Below are positions 11,570-23,290 of a DNA stretch of 64,000 bases, in pieces. The position numbers and the translations under genes were made by a program. The stretch lies in NCBI GenBank assembly GCA_964036665.1, contig OZ038529.1, forward strand, positions 23,074,060-23,138,059. The letters run 5' to 3'. The stretch comes from Gordius sp. MW1. Taxonomy: Eukaryota > Nematomorpha > Gordioida > Gordea > Gordiidae. Each line of letters opens with the position of its first letter. Within the stretch, counting starts at the first letter, position 1. A model generated the notes under the pieces. It saw only the letters and a list, made by a program, of their open reading frames with translations. It was not told where the DNA came from and searched no databases.

Positions 11570-14500
11570 ATGCTTATTATTTTTTACCTATATCTTTTAT
11601 TTTCCATTGTTCGGGGACAATTTGAGTGGCAAGTTAAAGATGCTTTTGATGAAATTGAAGCAAAAATGTTACTAGTTACTCCTAGGAATTGTGAAACTAA
11701 ACAATTATCTCAACTCACCCTTCCTGCAACAACCGTTCCACAAATTCCAAGCGTAAAAAAAGTAGATCCTATATATAACAATCGTACAATGCTGCGACAC
11801 TTACACGATGTTGCATTAAACAGGGCATTCTTTTACAGTTATATATTTGCCAAAGCTAATGATTCTTATGAACCAGGTCTTATGTATATGTTTATGTCTC
11901 AAATAGCTGATATAGCTGGAAATTACTATGTCAATGGTTCTGGCATTATATTTGACAGCAACACATCATACCCTAACTATTACAGAGATTTTTTCAATAA
12001 AACCTTAGATCTTTTTGCTCCTTACGCTTATAGACAAGATGATTTTCTTGATATATCCAATCCCTTTAGATTAGCTACTCTAAGTACGTTTGCTGCAAAG
12101 GATTTAGGTGCCAAATCTGGACCAAAATATAATAAAGATGAATATTGGAAAGTTAACGAATGGTTTAAATTATGGTTGCCTGATGACACAAGAGATTTGT
12201 CAAAAACTCAATATCACGTCATTATGAAATATTCCAACAAAACTGGTCATATGACTTCTATATTAAACTTTGCATTTTTTGGGCCACCAGGGCCTGCTGA
12301 AAATCCTGGACCAGTTAAATGGACATTGCCTTATTTTGATTGTAGAAGATCTAATAAATGGATTTTATCAGTAGCTACGCCTGTTGTGGATTATTTTCCA
12401 AGACACACTATATGGAAACATTTAAGAAAACACAAGTAATTTTGCAACACCTTTTATAGTTCTTATTAGAAATGGTAATATTTATAAAGTTAAAATAAAA
12501 TTCTACACTTTGCACTGCTTAAATATCAAATAAGTTATGTGCGACACAATTTTTATAATTTGAAATAAATTTAAAGTGTTTATACATAGTTATTTTAGTT
12601 GAATATCCTTTAAAAATCTGTTTATGAAAAATAATAAATTTGTTTATTTGAAACAAAATCATTAATTTTTCACTATTATACTCTAAAGTTTTGGTATTAA
12701 TGAATATTTTTTTGTAGATATGTAGCTGTGGCTACGGCAGACATTGATTTTAATAGAATTGATATTAATCCATGCCCTAAAATGAGAGGAAATGAAGAAG
12801 CAAATATGTTTGCTGGGATTGCAAGGTGCAAAAATACCACAGTGGTACATTAAACTAATTTATAATCTTTATGTAAAATTATCTTATCTAATTCCTTAAT
12901 AATTATATATAGATGTTTTTTGAGAAACTACTATTAGTTTTTTTAATCTTTTTTATCTAATAAAGTGTTGTTTAGAAAGTTCATAAATATAAGTATCATA
13001 TATGTGAATAGGTGAAAATAGTTTAATTTAGTATAACTTTGTATATCATTTTCTACAGATTATATTTTTGCTATGATTATATATTTTAATATTGTAAGCA
13101 AAAGCCGAGTTTGTAAAAACCATATATGTCATTATTATATTAAATTCTTTTTTTTGTTAGATGTCCCTTCCCTGGCCCTATTAGTTAATAAAGATTCATT
13201 ATAATTATCCTTCTTATTCTTATTAGTTATTGCTCAGGCTTCTAGTATTATCACCATCATACAAACATATACTTCTTATAATCTTTAATTCCTTTGATCA
13301 TATTATTATTATCATCCATACAATCTTATATTTCCTTATATATTTTTAAATGAGTCTTTTAAACTTCATTATATCTTTTTAAGATATTTTTTATCATTTG
13401 TATTTGAATTTAGTGTGAACCATTGCATGGTTATGGCTTTAGAAGAGGAGGTTATCACTGTGTTTGCAAGCCTGGCTATAGACTGCCCCACTGGCAATCT
13501 GGCCCCTTTTTGGGCGAACTCATTGAAAAAGCAACTAAAGCTGAATATGAATCTGGCTTTGATTGTTTAGAAATACAAAGTAAACTCGTCTTTTAACATA
13601 TTTTCATATTTATATTTTAATAATAGAATTGTTAAAGTGTGGACTAACTCTTGAAGTTTTTTTAAATATCTAAAATATGGAAGTAACTATTTTTTTTATA
13701 CATTCTAAAATCTGCTAACATAGTTTAAAAAATATTATTGGTATTTTAAAACAAAGTATTAATTTGTTTATAAATTTCAATCCCCACTTTATAAAGTACC
13801 AGAAAAAAATCTGACTTGAGTACAAATTAATGAGCCTACCTCTTGGCACCTATTAACAAAAGAGTTATATACTTATGTTTACAACAATATTTCAAAAAAT
13901 AAGTCTGAAAAAAAATTAATTAAAATTAAATTAAAATATTTGCAAAAAAAAATATGAAAATGGTTGGGAAAGTCCTATATTGTAAAGGTTGATCAAAAAT
14001 TATCAAAGTGGTCATTTTCTGGATAAATACACTGTTTCAACTTAAAAGGATGCCCATAAAACATCATTTACTAATTAAATATAACTATTTTGGATCTATA
14101 AAAACATTTCTGTAAACTCTATTTTTTGTGACATTATTAAGAATGAACTGTTTTCACAGGTGATTTCTGAAAGGTATAGGTCTACGAACTACTTTATTTA
14201 CCATTTCAATGCATTCTACCTCACTTATACATTTAATATACATATATATATATATATGTGTGTTTATCATAGGAATTGAATTTTTTCCTTCACCCGACTC
14301 TTCCTACGAACCTTCCTCCTTTTACGGGTAAGTTCATCCTTTATTGTAGACCAATTTATATAGCGCGTTTTAGAGTTAGAAACCAATTTTAATCTTAAAA
14401 CTCTTATCTTTCTCTCTGTCTCAAAATACAATTTAGTTTTGTTGATTTTTTTTGATTTTTTTTAACCATCATATTTTATTAAAAGTATCACATGGGTAAC

Positions 14501-15044
14501 ATGCATTGGTAAATAAAATGCTACAAAAGAAAACGCGTTTTAAACCAATTGGATGGCATTTTGTTTATTATTAAATTAAGTGTTTGCCCAAAAAGATGAG
14601 ACTTTAAGTAATTCCAATTGTATTGATATAAATCATCACGGGGGCGGAGAGTTCGTAAAGTAAAGACTAAGTCTAGAGGTCGACTAAGAAAAACAAATAA
14701 AAAAAAAGTAAATTGAGTTTAAATTATAATCAATAAGGTCAAAATTGAATTTCGATTTGTTCAGATGCCACATTCATTAATTGTATTTTATGATTTTTTT
14801 TGGTATAAATTTTACCACTAGGAATGAAGAATCAAACTATATGCGAGAAAGGAGTGTGGACAGAAGCCACAAAGATTGGCATCCACCCTTATTGCCAACC
14901 CCTCTATCGCTGGATAAAAATGTCATGGCCCATACACCAATTCAAGAAACCCAACACAAAAAGTGTTTGTTTTATTCAAGCAAAATTATCATCTCTCTTT
15001 TATATTTTTTTAAAGATAATTTGCAAACTCTTTTCCTACATTAA
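11570..15044 (+). CDS. GPR158/Smog-like receptor ectodomain protein, no 7TM (gene A)
   Basis: Five exons join in phase: 11570-12435, 12718-12844, 13414-13579, 14273-14327 and 14822-15044, giving about 478 residues. The start opens a hydrophobic signal peptide (MLIIFYLYLLFSIVRG). The long first exon resembles the Cache-type ectodomain of the GPR158/GPR179/CG31760/Smog orphan class C receptors, including KWTLPYFDC. Exon 2 gives VATADIDFNRIDINPCP, and exon 3 the EGF-like HGYGFRRGGYHCVCKPGY (about residues 332-386). Family members continue into seven membrane helices. Here the frame ends after a short tail with one modest hydrophobic stretch (KIIISLLYFF), so the product looks secreted or tethered. 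The last exon is the least certain. Gene B downstream is a paralogue. A LINE tail lies in intron 2. Family assignment is from motifs, without a search. Confidence 0.75.
13015..13240 (+). mobile_element. 5'-truncated LINE tail in intron 2 of gene A
   Basis: This segment matches the 3' end of the LINE at 15530-16500 almost throughout (TTTAATTTAGTATAACTTTG, GATTATATTTTTGCTATGAT, AATATTGTAAGC, AATAAAGATTCATT). It carries no coding part, as expected for a dead-on-arrival truncated insertion of the same family. Confidence 0.75.
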
Positions 15045-15529
15045 AATTATTTTCTTTTTTCTGGTTTTAAAGTTTTTCATAGATTTATTATCGGGAATGT
15101 TAGAGGTTGTTAAAAACAAATTATAATTATTATAATATTTCGTCCTTATAAAGGACCGATAATAAATCTATGAAAAACATTGATTATGAGGGTAAAAATC
15201 TTCGAAAATGTTTAAAAGTTTATTTCAATGAAAACAAAGTTCATATATAAGGATAATACCAAAAAAGACTTGTTGTCTAAATACAAAGATCTATGTTGAA
15301 ATTGGGTTTTCTTTTAATTAAACAAGTCTGCAAGAAAAAACATCTCGCAATTTCTGATAGAGAATTATAGGTTGAACTATAATATGTTGTTTAGTTTTTT
15401 TCTCGCATCGTCTTGGTTTTGTTATAAATGAAGTTAAAATTGCCCAAAATAACCTGAGGCTATATTTCCACGTCATTTTAAATTTATTATTGATAAAATT
15501 TCCATAATCCTATAGACCATTTATTTATC

Positions 15530-16500
15530 TACAGGACCATAATTTTTTTGTGGGTTTCGCCTTTACCTTTAGTTTTATCCGCGTTTTTCTGAACCCTCTC
15601 TCTGAAAAAACGAAAAAATTAAATATCGTTCGGCGTAAGATTCTATGAACAGAATTATTTGCCAGATCACGGGATGTAATCACAAAGCCAATATTTGTAA
15701 ACCGCCTCAAGAATAAATGCAGGGTGGCCAAAATTCAGGGAGTTAAGTGGTGTCCTATGTGACATACACACACCACTTAAATTGAAAGGACGGTTATACA
15801 ACACCGTTATTGTACCCACGGTATTGTATGGAGCGGAAACGTGGGGAATTAAGGCAAAAGAGGAGCAAAGCTTGGCTACAATGGAAATGCGAATGTTAAG
15901 ATGGATCTTGGGAATAAGCAAAAAGGACCATACAAGGAATCAAGACATAAGGGATAAACTAAATGTATAGTTCCGATTCAGAGAAAGCTGGTGGTAAGAA
16001 GATTGAGATGGTATGGCCATTTGGAAAGACGGGAGGAAAGTCACCTGGCAAATCGTATGAAGAAAGTGCAAGTCGAATGTATGCGAAAGAGAAGGAGGCC
16101 TAAGGTGACGTGGAAGCATAAAATTGATATGGACTTGAAGGGGAACGAGCTAAAGCGAAGCTGGTGTAAGTGCAGGAATACATGGAGAACCTGCTTGAAG
16201 GAGCTCACCACTAAATGTGACAGACAGCTAGAGGAAAAATCAGAAAAGTTTAATTGTCGTATCGGTGAATGCGTGAAAGAAGAATAGTTTAATTAGTATA
16301 ACTTTCATTTGTATATCATCATTCTGTACAGATTATATTTTTGCTATGATTATATATTTTAATATTGTAAGCCAAAAGCCGAGTTGGTAAAAAACCATAT
16401 GTTTTTATTACTTTAACTATTCTTTTGTCTACGTAAATCCCTACCCCTGATCCTAATATTTAATAAAGATTTATTTTAATTGTCCTTCTTCTTATTCTCT
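15530..16500 (+). pseudogene. RTE-like LINE, reverse transcriptase C-terminus and 3' tail
   Basis: Frames at 15782-15970 and 15991-16287 carry the hallmark end of LINE reverse transcriptases: YNTVIVPTVLYGAETW, EMRMLRWILGISKKDH, then RRLRWYGHLERRE and RRRRPKVTWKHKIDMDLK. A stop at 15968 splits the two, so the copy is dead. The 3' untranslated tail ends in AATAAAGATTTATT with CTTCTT-rich sequence. It sits between gene A and the first visible exon of gene B, 40 bp before that exon. Confidence 0.8.
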
Positions 16501-16543
16501 CATATACATCATGATAATTTTAAAGATTTCCATTGTATGGCAG

Positions 16544-19500
16544 ATTATTGAGTAGAGGGAAGAGAAGTTCTTACGCCACTAATTCCAGACTTTCAACGCT
16601 TTTCACAGCCCTGAAAGATGTTAATAAAGATAATTGCCACCTCGTGCCTCTGAATAAACTAACCTTGCCCGGCGATGTAATATACGACGCTGTTACTACG
16701 TTTGAAATGCAAGCCCGCGTAGCTCAGAGAACGGCCAATTTCTTGTCCTATTACCTCCAAAGGGTCGACCCCGAAGAACTATTTACCGAGAGGTTCGTGC
16801 CTTCTTTATCGTGCTATGGAATTAGTGTTGTAAAAACGGCTGGGTTTTGTTAGCCTAACGGTCGATTCTGGTCTGTTTTTCAAATTTCGACTAAGCCTAG
16901 CGGCCGACCAAGAAAAATAAACCAAAAAACATTTGGTTCATGTTTAGTCGTCACCAAAGGTAAACCTAACAAAACCCAGCCGTTTTCACAATTCCATTTT
17001 TGTTGATTTTTGTTCGTTTTTAATTATGAAATTTAGCTTTATTCTCTACCGATTTGTCTCCTATTTATGTTTTTTAGGAATTTATACAAAATTTTGAGGG
17101 TTTCTTTTGAATCTTTGCCCATTTTTGTTCTTGCCACCACTTAAAGAGTGATATGAATATATATTTTAGTAAATTTTAAAAGAGTTACGTAGTGTTTGGA
17201 TGGCGCATATATTTAATGAACCAATTATTCAAACAATGCAATCGTTAGTCGATTATTAGGCATCTTATAATAAAAAGGGTGATATTAATTGAATTTAAAA
17301 ATTATATAGTAAAAATTTGATTCAAAATATTTTTGGTTGAAGAAGAAGCCATACTTTACTTTTCTACGTTATAGTTTGAATTTTATTCATCATGTAATGT
17401 TTCTTTTCCTTACAAACTCCGTTTAAACATCTTCCAGGCAAATCGTTGAGTTTTAGGGATTTAAATCTAGTTACTTTCCTTTAACATTAATTTCAAATAG
17501 TATTGGTCCGTTTTTAAACCATTTTAAAACGGGTTTAATAAATTTTGAAATATTTATTTATTGCTTCTATCCATTATTTAATTTATTTATTTGATACACT
17601 TATTTTAATTTGATGTTTTGCCCAGGCTTAGCGATCAGTACCTCACGGTGGATCAATTGTACGGCGAGGTATTGGCGAATGTTATGGGCTCTTACAAGGT
17701 TGTGGGAAGCGGGATATTTTTCGATATGAATTCCTTCCTAACTCGTGACGGTAATTTTTATATGACCCTGCTTGGGCGTAGCCAGCATTGGGATTAGAGG
17801 GGGGCAAGAATGATTTAGGGAGGGGCAAAATGGTTTTATTTTGAAAATTTAGCCATTATTTTAATAAATTTCAACAATTTTTTGGGTTTAGAGGGGGGCA
17901 TCCGCCCCTCCCTGCCCCCCCCCCCCGGCTACGCTCATGTGACCCTGTTATTATAGATTACAGACATAGACTATATAGACTGCTTACCAACGCACAGAAT
18001 GTGTACCCGATTTCCGCCACTATAATGTTAACATAATAAAGTGGGGATTATATAGATATTTGTAATTATTGAAAATTAAATAATTATAAAAGGTAAATAA
18101 AAAAAATTGAATTGGGTAGATATCAAAAACAGCTTTCTAAAATAAGTATCATATACACAATACCTAAAAATGTAAAAACTGTGATGAAAGTTTGCTTAAA
18201 AATATAGCGTTATCTATATTTTGTATAATATTGATTTGTTGACGTTCGTTCAAATTTATAAATTAGTTAGGAAGGTAAATTGATTGTTATAGCGCAAAAT
18301 GACATGTACACCCAGTTGTTGTCTTCAAAATGAAGGAAAATTTGACACACAATTTACCATATGGAACATCATGGTATGAGCACTCTATCAAGTCTATGAT
18401 CACAGACTAACACCATACAATCATAGACTAGATCAGGCGCGTAGCCAGGATTTTCTGTCGGGGGGGGGGAAAATCTCCAAAAAAATTTTATAACATTTTT
18501 ATTTCAACATCAAAATTATAAAATTTGGTATAAAACATAAGGAAAGTCATTATAAATATTTTTATATTTTCTTTTTCCCAGCGTCATCTGGTGATGGCAA
18601 TTTTAGAGCTCTTTTAAGGTACCGTGCTACTACCTAAGTCCTCACTTTCAAAATGAGTTTATATCAATTTTTAATGACCTAATTGGTGTGCCCGATTTAT
18701 TGACTCTTCTACATTAACAATAAAAGAATTTTTACAGTCTGTGATACGACTGGAAGAGGTCTAAGCGACATAATTATAAAGAGCATATAAATTTGTTAAA
18801 AGGCCAGGGTTATTATGGGGCAGTTTTAATTGAAATGTTGTCAGAAATGGAAGATTAACCATATAAGGAGAAATTGAAGCAAGCTGGTATGATCACGATG
18901 TTAGGTTTTAAAACAGCAACAGAAGCTGCAACTTTAAAAGACCTAGATCTTCAGCAAGTTAGACAGTTAGCAGAAACTTTAGTAATAGTAGTCGAACCTA
19001 AGGCTAAATTGTATGATTTTGAACTTAAGAAACCTCGATATGCAAAGAAAATGAACGGTTTTTGGACAAGAAACAAGTTTTGGCAAATTTCCAAATAATC
19101 CTTTGGACACCCTATTAGATTATAAAATGTTGTAATCTTTGCCCAACATCACAACTCTTCTTTACCTATTAGCTTTTATATAAGTACTATGTCAAAAAAT
19201 AGATTAAATGGATTGGCCCTTTTTTATAGCATTTTTATTTCAACATTAGAATTAAATAAAGAAAGTCATTATAAAATAATTTTATATTTTCTTTTTCCCA
19301 TCGAAATTATCCCAAGAACTTCATCTGGAGTGGGAGCTAATTCCCGATGAATCGCTAAAAGGGCCAATCCATTTAATCTATTTTTCGACATAGTATTTCT
19401 TATACGTTTTAAGCCTCCTCAACGTTGAGAAACTTCTTTCATTGGTGCATGTAGTGATGGGAAGACAAGCTTTAGATCTAAAATAATTTTTTTTCCATTG

Positions 19501-21502
19501 TAAATACCGGGGGGGGGGGAATATCCCGTTTCCCCCCCCCCCCCGTATTTACGCCACTGGACTAGATAGACTGCTCATCAACTTTAAAGAAGTGTGCTTT
19601 GCTATTAAAATATAAATTCTTGTTCGTAGGCATATCTCATAGCTTGTTCGCGCCTTACGCCCACAAGACGAATGACGATCTCACCTTTCAAGTGGTTGAT
19701 AAAGCTGGCCTCCCGGGCACTCCATACACCGATGGTCTCCCCTATTTCAGGCGGGCCAAAGAAAAATTTGGGACCAGCACGGTAGACCGCCTAAGCCGTT
19801 TTACTAGTTACATCATGAGTAAATATGCCTGTTGGACTTGCCTTTATTTAAACCTGAATTTTAAGTTGCATAAATAATTTTCAATGCAAATTTTGAGAGT
19901 TTTTAAAAATGATTGAAAATGGCCTAAAACTCCAAATTTCTTATTGCTTTTAAAAGTGTAATTTGGGGTGCCAAGCAGTTTGTTTTTGGGCATGAAATCT
20001 TGGTATCGTTTATGTAGGATAATTTGAATGATATTTCAATATCTTGTGTTTCTTATCGTAACATTAAATAACTTGTGTTTTGTAATTTAACATCAGTCGG
20101 TCGGGGTTATACGTGATAAGTTTGTTTCTTGTTATGGTTGCCGATATTTTTAAATTTTGATCGGCCCACGCTTATGTTGTTTAGTAACTTTTGAAGTTAA
20201 TGAACCCAATCTGCTAAAAACTTTGTTAATAATTGTGTCCAAATGCATGGAGGGAAAATATTGAAATGTTTGCCTTAAAACACAGATTTAGACTTTAATA
20301 ATTAATTTCTTACTATGGATGAATGGCTCATTTAGTGCGTGCTAGCAAGATGGGAGAACAGCTGACTAAATACGAAAATTATCCCGATCATTATTGGGCA
20401 GCCGTAGAGGGAGATGGAGAATGGTATGGTCCCTACTTCAATTGTCACGGAGAAGTTCAAAGTTGGTTACTCACCTATTGGGTTCCTTTCTTTGGTCTTG
20501 ATGATCTCAGGAAATCTTATCTATTCAAGTATGCACAGCCTTTTCATGATATATTAGGAACAGAAATTTATTAAATTATTCTATAAAATTATTGTTATAT
20601 TTGTAATTATTTGTTATCTCTAAAGCGACGACAAACTTTATACGTTTTCAATTTTTTAAAGGTCTTTATAAAGCTAATATAAACAAAGACCTATTTGTAT
20701 TATATATACGAGTCAACTATATATTTAATTACCTTTGAGCCACTCAACTATGGTATAATTTAAATGATATAAAAGCAGACGATATTTGTCATTGGTGGTA
20801 TCGTTTGGAAATTAGTTTTCAATTTATATGCATGTAAGGGGCATCGTGACGGTTGACGTTGAATTGAATGAAATGGATATAAATCAATGCCCTGCCGATC
20901 AATACGTTCCCAGTGCTTTCAAAAACACCGACAGATGCCATTACGATTCACAATACGTAATTTCTCTCATATTAGAAACATTTATCTATATTAACTAAAC
21001 TTATTCATAAAATATTCAATTGCATAAACTGGTGAATTTAACAGACCATTTGAAAGTTTAGGATATATCTCTGAAATATTATTAACGTTAAGTTAGCTAT
21101 AATGAATTTTGATACCATTGTATACTGAAATTTACTGTATAATATAGTTAATTGATTAAACTAATATTTATTGAATGCACACGTAGTGCGTATTTTTGCC
21201 GGGGAAGGGATTTAAGACAGGAGGATACAAGTGCGAATGCAAACAAGGATACGAATATCCATTCAACTTGCCCAAAACATACTTTGAAGGAGACGTAAAA
21301 ACTAATTTATATTTATGCATTTATATTTTTTTATTTTGTTTAGGAATTGGAATTAGAATTTGGGAAAAAGAGTAGAAATAGGAGTAATAGGTACGACCTT
21401 TTTGAATGTCGTATAGCTGGAACGAATAGCCTAACCCTAAATCAATCACCTGTTATCATACTCTGCCTCGCTGTCTTAGCCTTATCTTATAACGTTTATT
21501 GA
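16544..21502 (+). CDS. GPR158/Smog-like ectodomain with GPI-anchor-like end (gene B)
   Basis: Seven exons join in phase: 16544-16792, 17626-17750, 19630-19818, 20336-20528, 20839-20956, 21187-21294 and 21344-21502, about 380 residues. The first visible exon starts mid-codon, so a signal-peptide exon is missing; I could not find it. The order parallels gene A: SGIFFDMNSF matches SGIIFDSNTS, SLFAPYAHK matches DLFAPYAYR, GPYFNCHGEVQSWLLTYWVP is the second Cache strand pair, then VTVDVELNEMDINQCP and the EGF-like GKGFKTGGYKCECKQGY. The last exon has small residues (AGTNS), a spacer, then the tail VIILCLAVLALSYNVY and a stop. That is a GPI-attachment signal pattern, where the family normally starts seven helices. 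A single C-terminal membrane anchor is the alternative. Confidence 0.78.
16823..16995 (+). mobile_element. MITE, GGCTGGGTTTTGTTTGG family, beside a gene B exon
   Basis: Inverted ends TAGTGTTGTAAAAACGGCTG and, at the right, AAAACCCAGCCGTTTTCACA. It begins 30 bp after the splice donor of exon 16544-16792. Relatives occur at 27631, 28728, 34223, 34982 and 47952. Non-coding. Confidence 0.75.
17771..17939 (+). mobile_element. MITE, GCGTAGCC family, with readable 8-bp target duplication
   Basis: 169 bp, starting CTTGGGCGTAGCCAGC and ending GGCTACGCTCA. Flanked by TGACCCTG at 17763-17770 and 17940-17947, which places this abundant family in hAT. It lies in intron 2 of gene B, 20 bp after the donor. 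Confidence 0.88.
17965..18398 (+). mobile_element. hAT MITE, CATAGACTA family (copy 1)
   Basis: Ends are inverted: CATAGACTATATAGACTGCT at the left, and CACTCTATCAAGTCTATG at the right. Flanks ATTACAGA and ATCACAGA match at seven of eight bases. It is about 80% alike along its length to the copy at 23713-24157. In an intron of gene B. Confidence 0.85.
18434..19559 (-). mobile_element. hAT element with transposase C-terminal remnant
   Basis: 1126 bp, beginning CAGGCGCGTAGCC and ending TTACGCCACTG. Flanked by a perfect 8-bp duplication GACTAGAT (18426-18433 and 19560-19567). On the minus strand, about 19330-19480 encodes the dimerisation end of hAT transposases (NERSFSTLRRLKRIRNTMSK, then NRLNGLALLAIH). 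The block ATGTCAAAAAATAGATTAAA at about 19189 is repeated inverted at about 19370-19392. Long C-runs sit just inside the right end. The insertion went into another CATAGACTA repeat in gene B's intron. Confidence 0.88.
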
Positions 21503-22939
21503 TAGATGGTTTTTGATTAGCTTAAATTGTGATATTTTTTAATCTTTTTTGAACCTTCGCTTTTTTACACTATGTTTAATTAGTGTTTTTAACTGAGACT
21601 ATTTTTACATCCAACTTGTACATATTGCGATATCAAAACTCAGCAGATTTTTAACCTGACATAATCAAATTGTTATTATCGCATTTATTTTTTACTAACC
21701 ATGGTACATTCCGTCCAATCACAACTTTTAAATATTTTTACACGGGCATTATGTTATTATTAGCGCACGCGACGTTTTTATATTACTATTATGTACCTTT
21801 TGTTATGTAAGAATCTTCTAATAATTTTATAACAATTATTTGTAGTATAAATTTATCGTTTTTATAGCAATTTATTAGTGATACAATAATAAAAAGAGCG
21901 TCAATTTGTATAAACTCATTTCACCATTTTATATTGTCTTTATTTGATATTGCAAAACAATGCTAGACATTTAACGTCCTTCCCTACTCAATATGGTTAT
22001 AATTATATACTGCAAATTTTATTCTAATATTTTGTTTAGGAGATAGGAGGAGGGTGGAGATACTAAATTAAAAAATACACTTTATTTAATTTCCCCCCTC
22101 CCTTTATTATTGATTAAAATATGGCCTCCCATGAATAATACAAAAAAGGGAATGGTAAGATTGGAGCAGATAGATTTGTAAATAGGAGAGGAATGTAGTA
22201 TGTGTATTAGCCACACAACTGACCTACATCACATGTACGCATAGCACAAGCTAATAGGTGAGGAAGGAAGGGTGATCAAACCTGTAGGCTCGATTGGCAT
22301 GAAGAAATTAAGAAATAAATATCAAATAAAACTAATTAAAATTGAGCAAATTTTTATGAGTATTCATTCGGTTTTTTGTTTTTCAAATTGATTTGTGGCA
22401 GCATACACTCCTTAATAAGGAAAAAATGCTTATTAGTAATTGACCTATAGGGAAGAACATAATCATACTCAGCACAAAGAACTCTAAAAATATCTTAACC
22501 GTTTTCCGGTTAATTCTTTTTGTAGAGCAGGGTAATCAATACAATAAATTGTTTGCCGTAGCAACGTGATTAAATTATATCGTAGTAATGTTACGTTATG
22601 AGAAATTTCTGTAGAAATTTTAAGTATGTTTCTAAAAAAATGCGAAATAAGAAGTTGCATTTTAAAAAATTTCATATTTGAAAAAGTTTTTTTAACTAAG
22701 AAGTTTGCTATGTAGATTTTAAAAGTCATCAAATTAGTCTTTGTCTATCTGTAAAATTAATAGATGCATTAGAATATTGTCTCCAATTTTTGGTTTAGGT
22801 TTGTGCGAAATAGCTATATGCCGCAACAGTGTCGTCCTTTTAAAAGACGTGATTGCAGAACTTGTCGTCGACTTTTTATCGAGTCGCTCAATATGTCCCA
22901 ACATTGTCTGTTATTTATTTATCCATATGATGTATAAAA
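21503..22939. other. Gap between gene B and GSKIP
   Basis: Holds the probable 3' UTR of gene B, with AATAAAAAG at about 21887, and AT-rich intergenic DNA. A short inverted C-rich/G-rich patch lies at about 22040-22110. Frames at 22484-22732 (minus) and 22741-22971 (plus) show no recognisable protein. The GSKIP promoter should lie in the last few hundred bases, but no clear TATA/initiator pair was chosen. Confidence 0.4.
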
Positions 22940-23284
22940 ATGCTCGATTTAAAAAATATAGGCAAGAATAAAGAATCAATCAAATTAGAAGCGTTTAATG
23001 CATGTTCGGAATTTAAAGATTTTGTTCAATCTATAGACATTTCCACCAAATTATTATCAAATTGTGATATCTATTATTTAAATTTAGAGACGATTGAAAA
23101 CATTCAAGTCTGCATTTGTGTTAATATAAAAGGCTGGGCAATTGTCTCTTATCAATTCGATAACATAAATAGAGATATTAATTTAAAATATTACGAAACG
23201 TTAGCGGCATTACTTGATTCTATTAGCCTCGAATATCGTACAAGATTTGCTAACAAATTGATAGAAAAATTAGCACAATTATAA
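22940..23284 (+). CDS. GSKIP: GSK3-beta-interacting protein (GSKIP domain)
   Basis: A single-exon frame of 114 residues, about the size of the GSKIP domain (human GSKIP is slightly longer). Recognised segments, in order: LEAFNACSEFKDFV, then DIYYLNLETIENIQVCICVN (the YLNVET..R..C core), GWAIVSYQFD, LKYYETLAALLDSISLEYR and a C-terminal ANKLIEKLAQL. GSKIP binds GSK3-beta and, in vertebrates, also PKA regulatory subunits. The same fold is found at the N-terminus of CLU/clueless proteins, but the C-terminal stop rules out CLU here. The stop lies only 6 bp before the ATG of the SMYD gene on the same strand. This suggests a shared transcript or an extremely compact junction. Confidence 0.85.
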   Translation: MLDLKNIGKNKESIKLEAFNACSEFKDFVQSIDISTKLLSNCDIYYLNLETIENIQVCICVNIKGWAIVSYQFDNINRDINLKYYETLAALLDSISLEYRTRFANKLIEKLAQL

Positions 23285-23290
23285 TTAAAT

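Noticed and set aside
14824..15126. Alternative frame of gene A's last exon, beginning MKNQTICEKGVW
   Set aside because: The phase from the preceding donor (14327) leads into the other frame, ending at 15044. The alternative would need a different acceptor.
22741..22971. Open frame upstream of GSKIP
   Set aside because: It overlaps GSKIP in another frame, has no recognisable motifs, and lies where a promoter or 5' UTR is expected.
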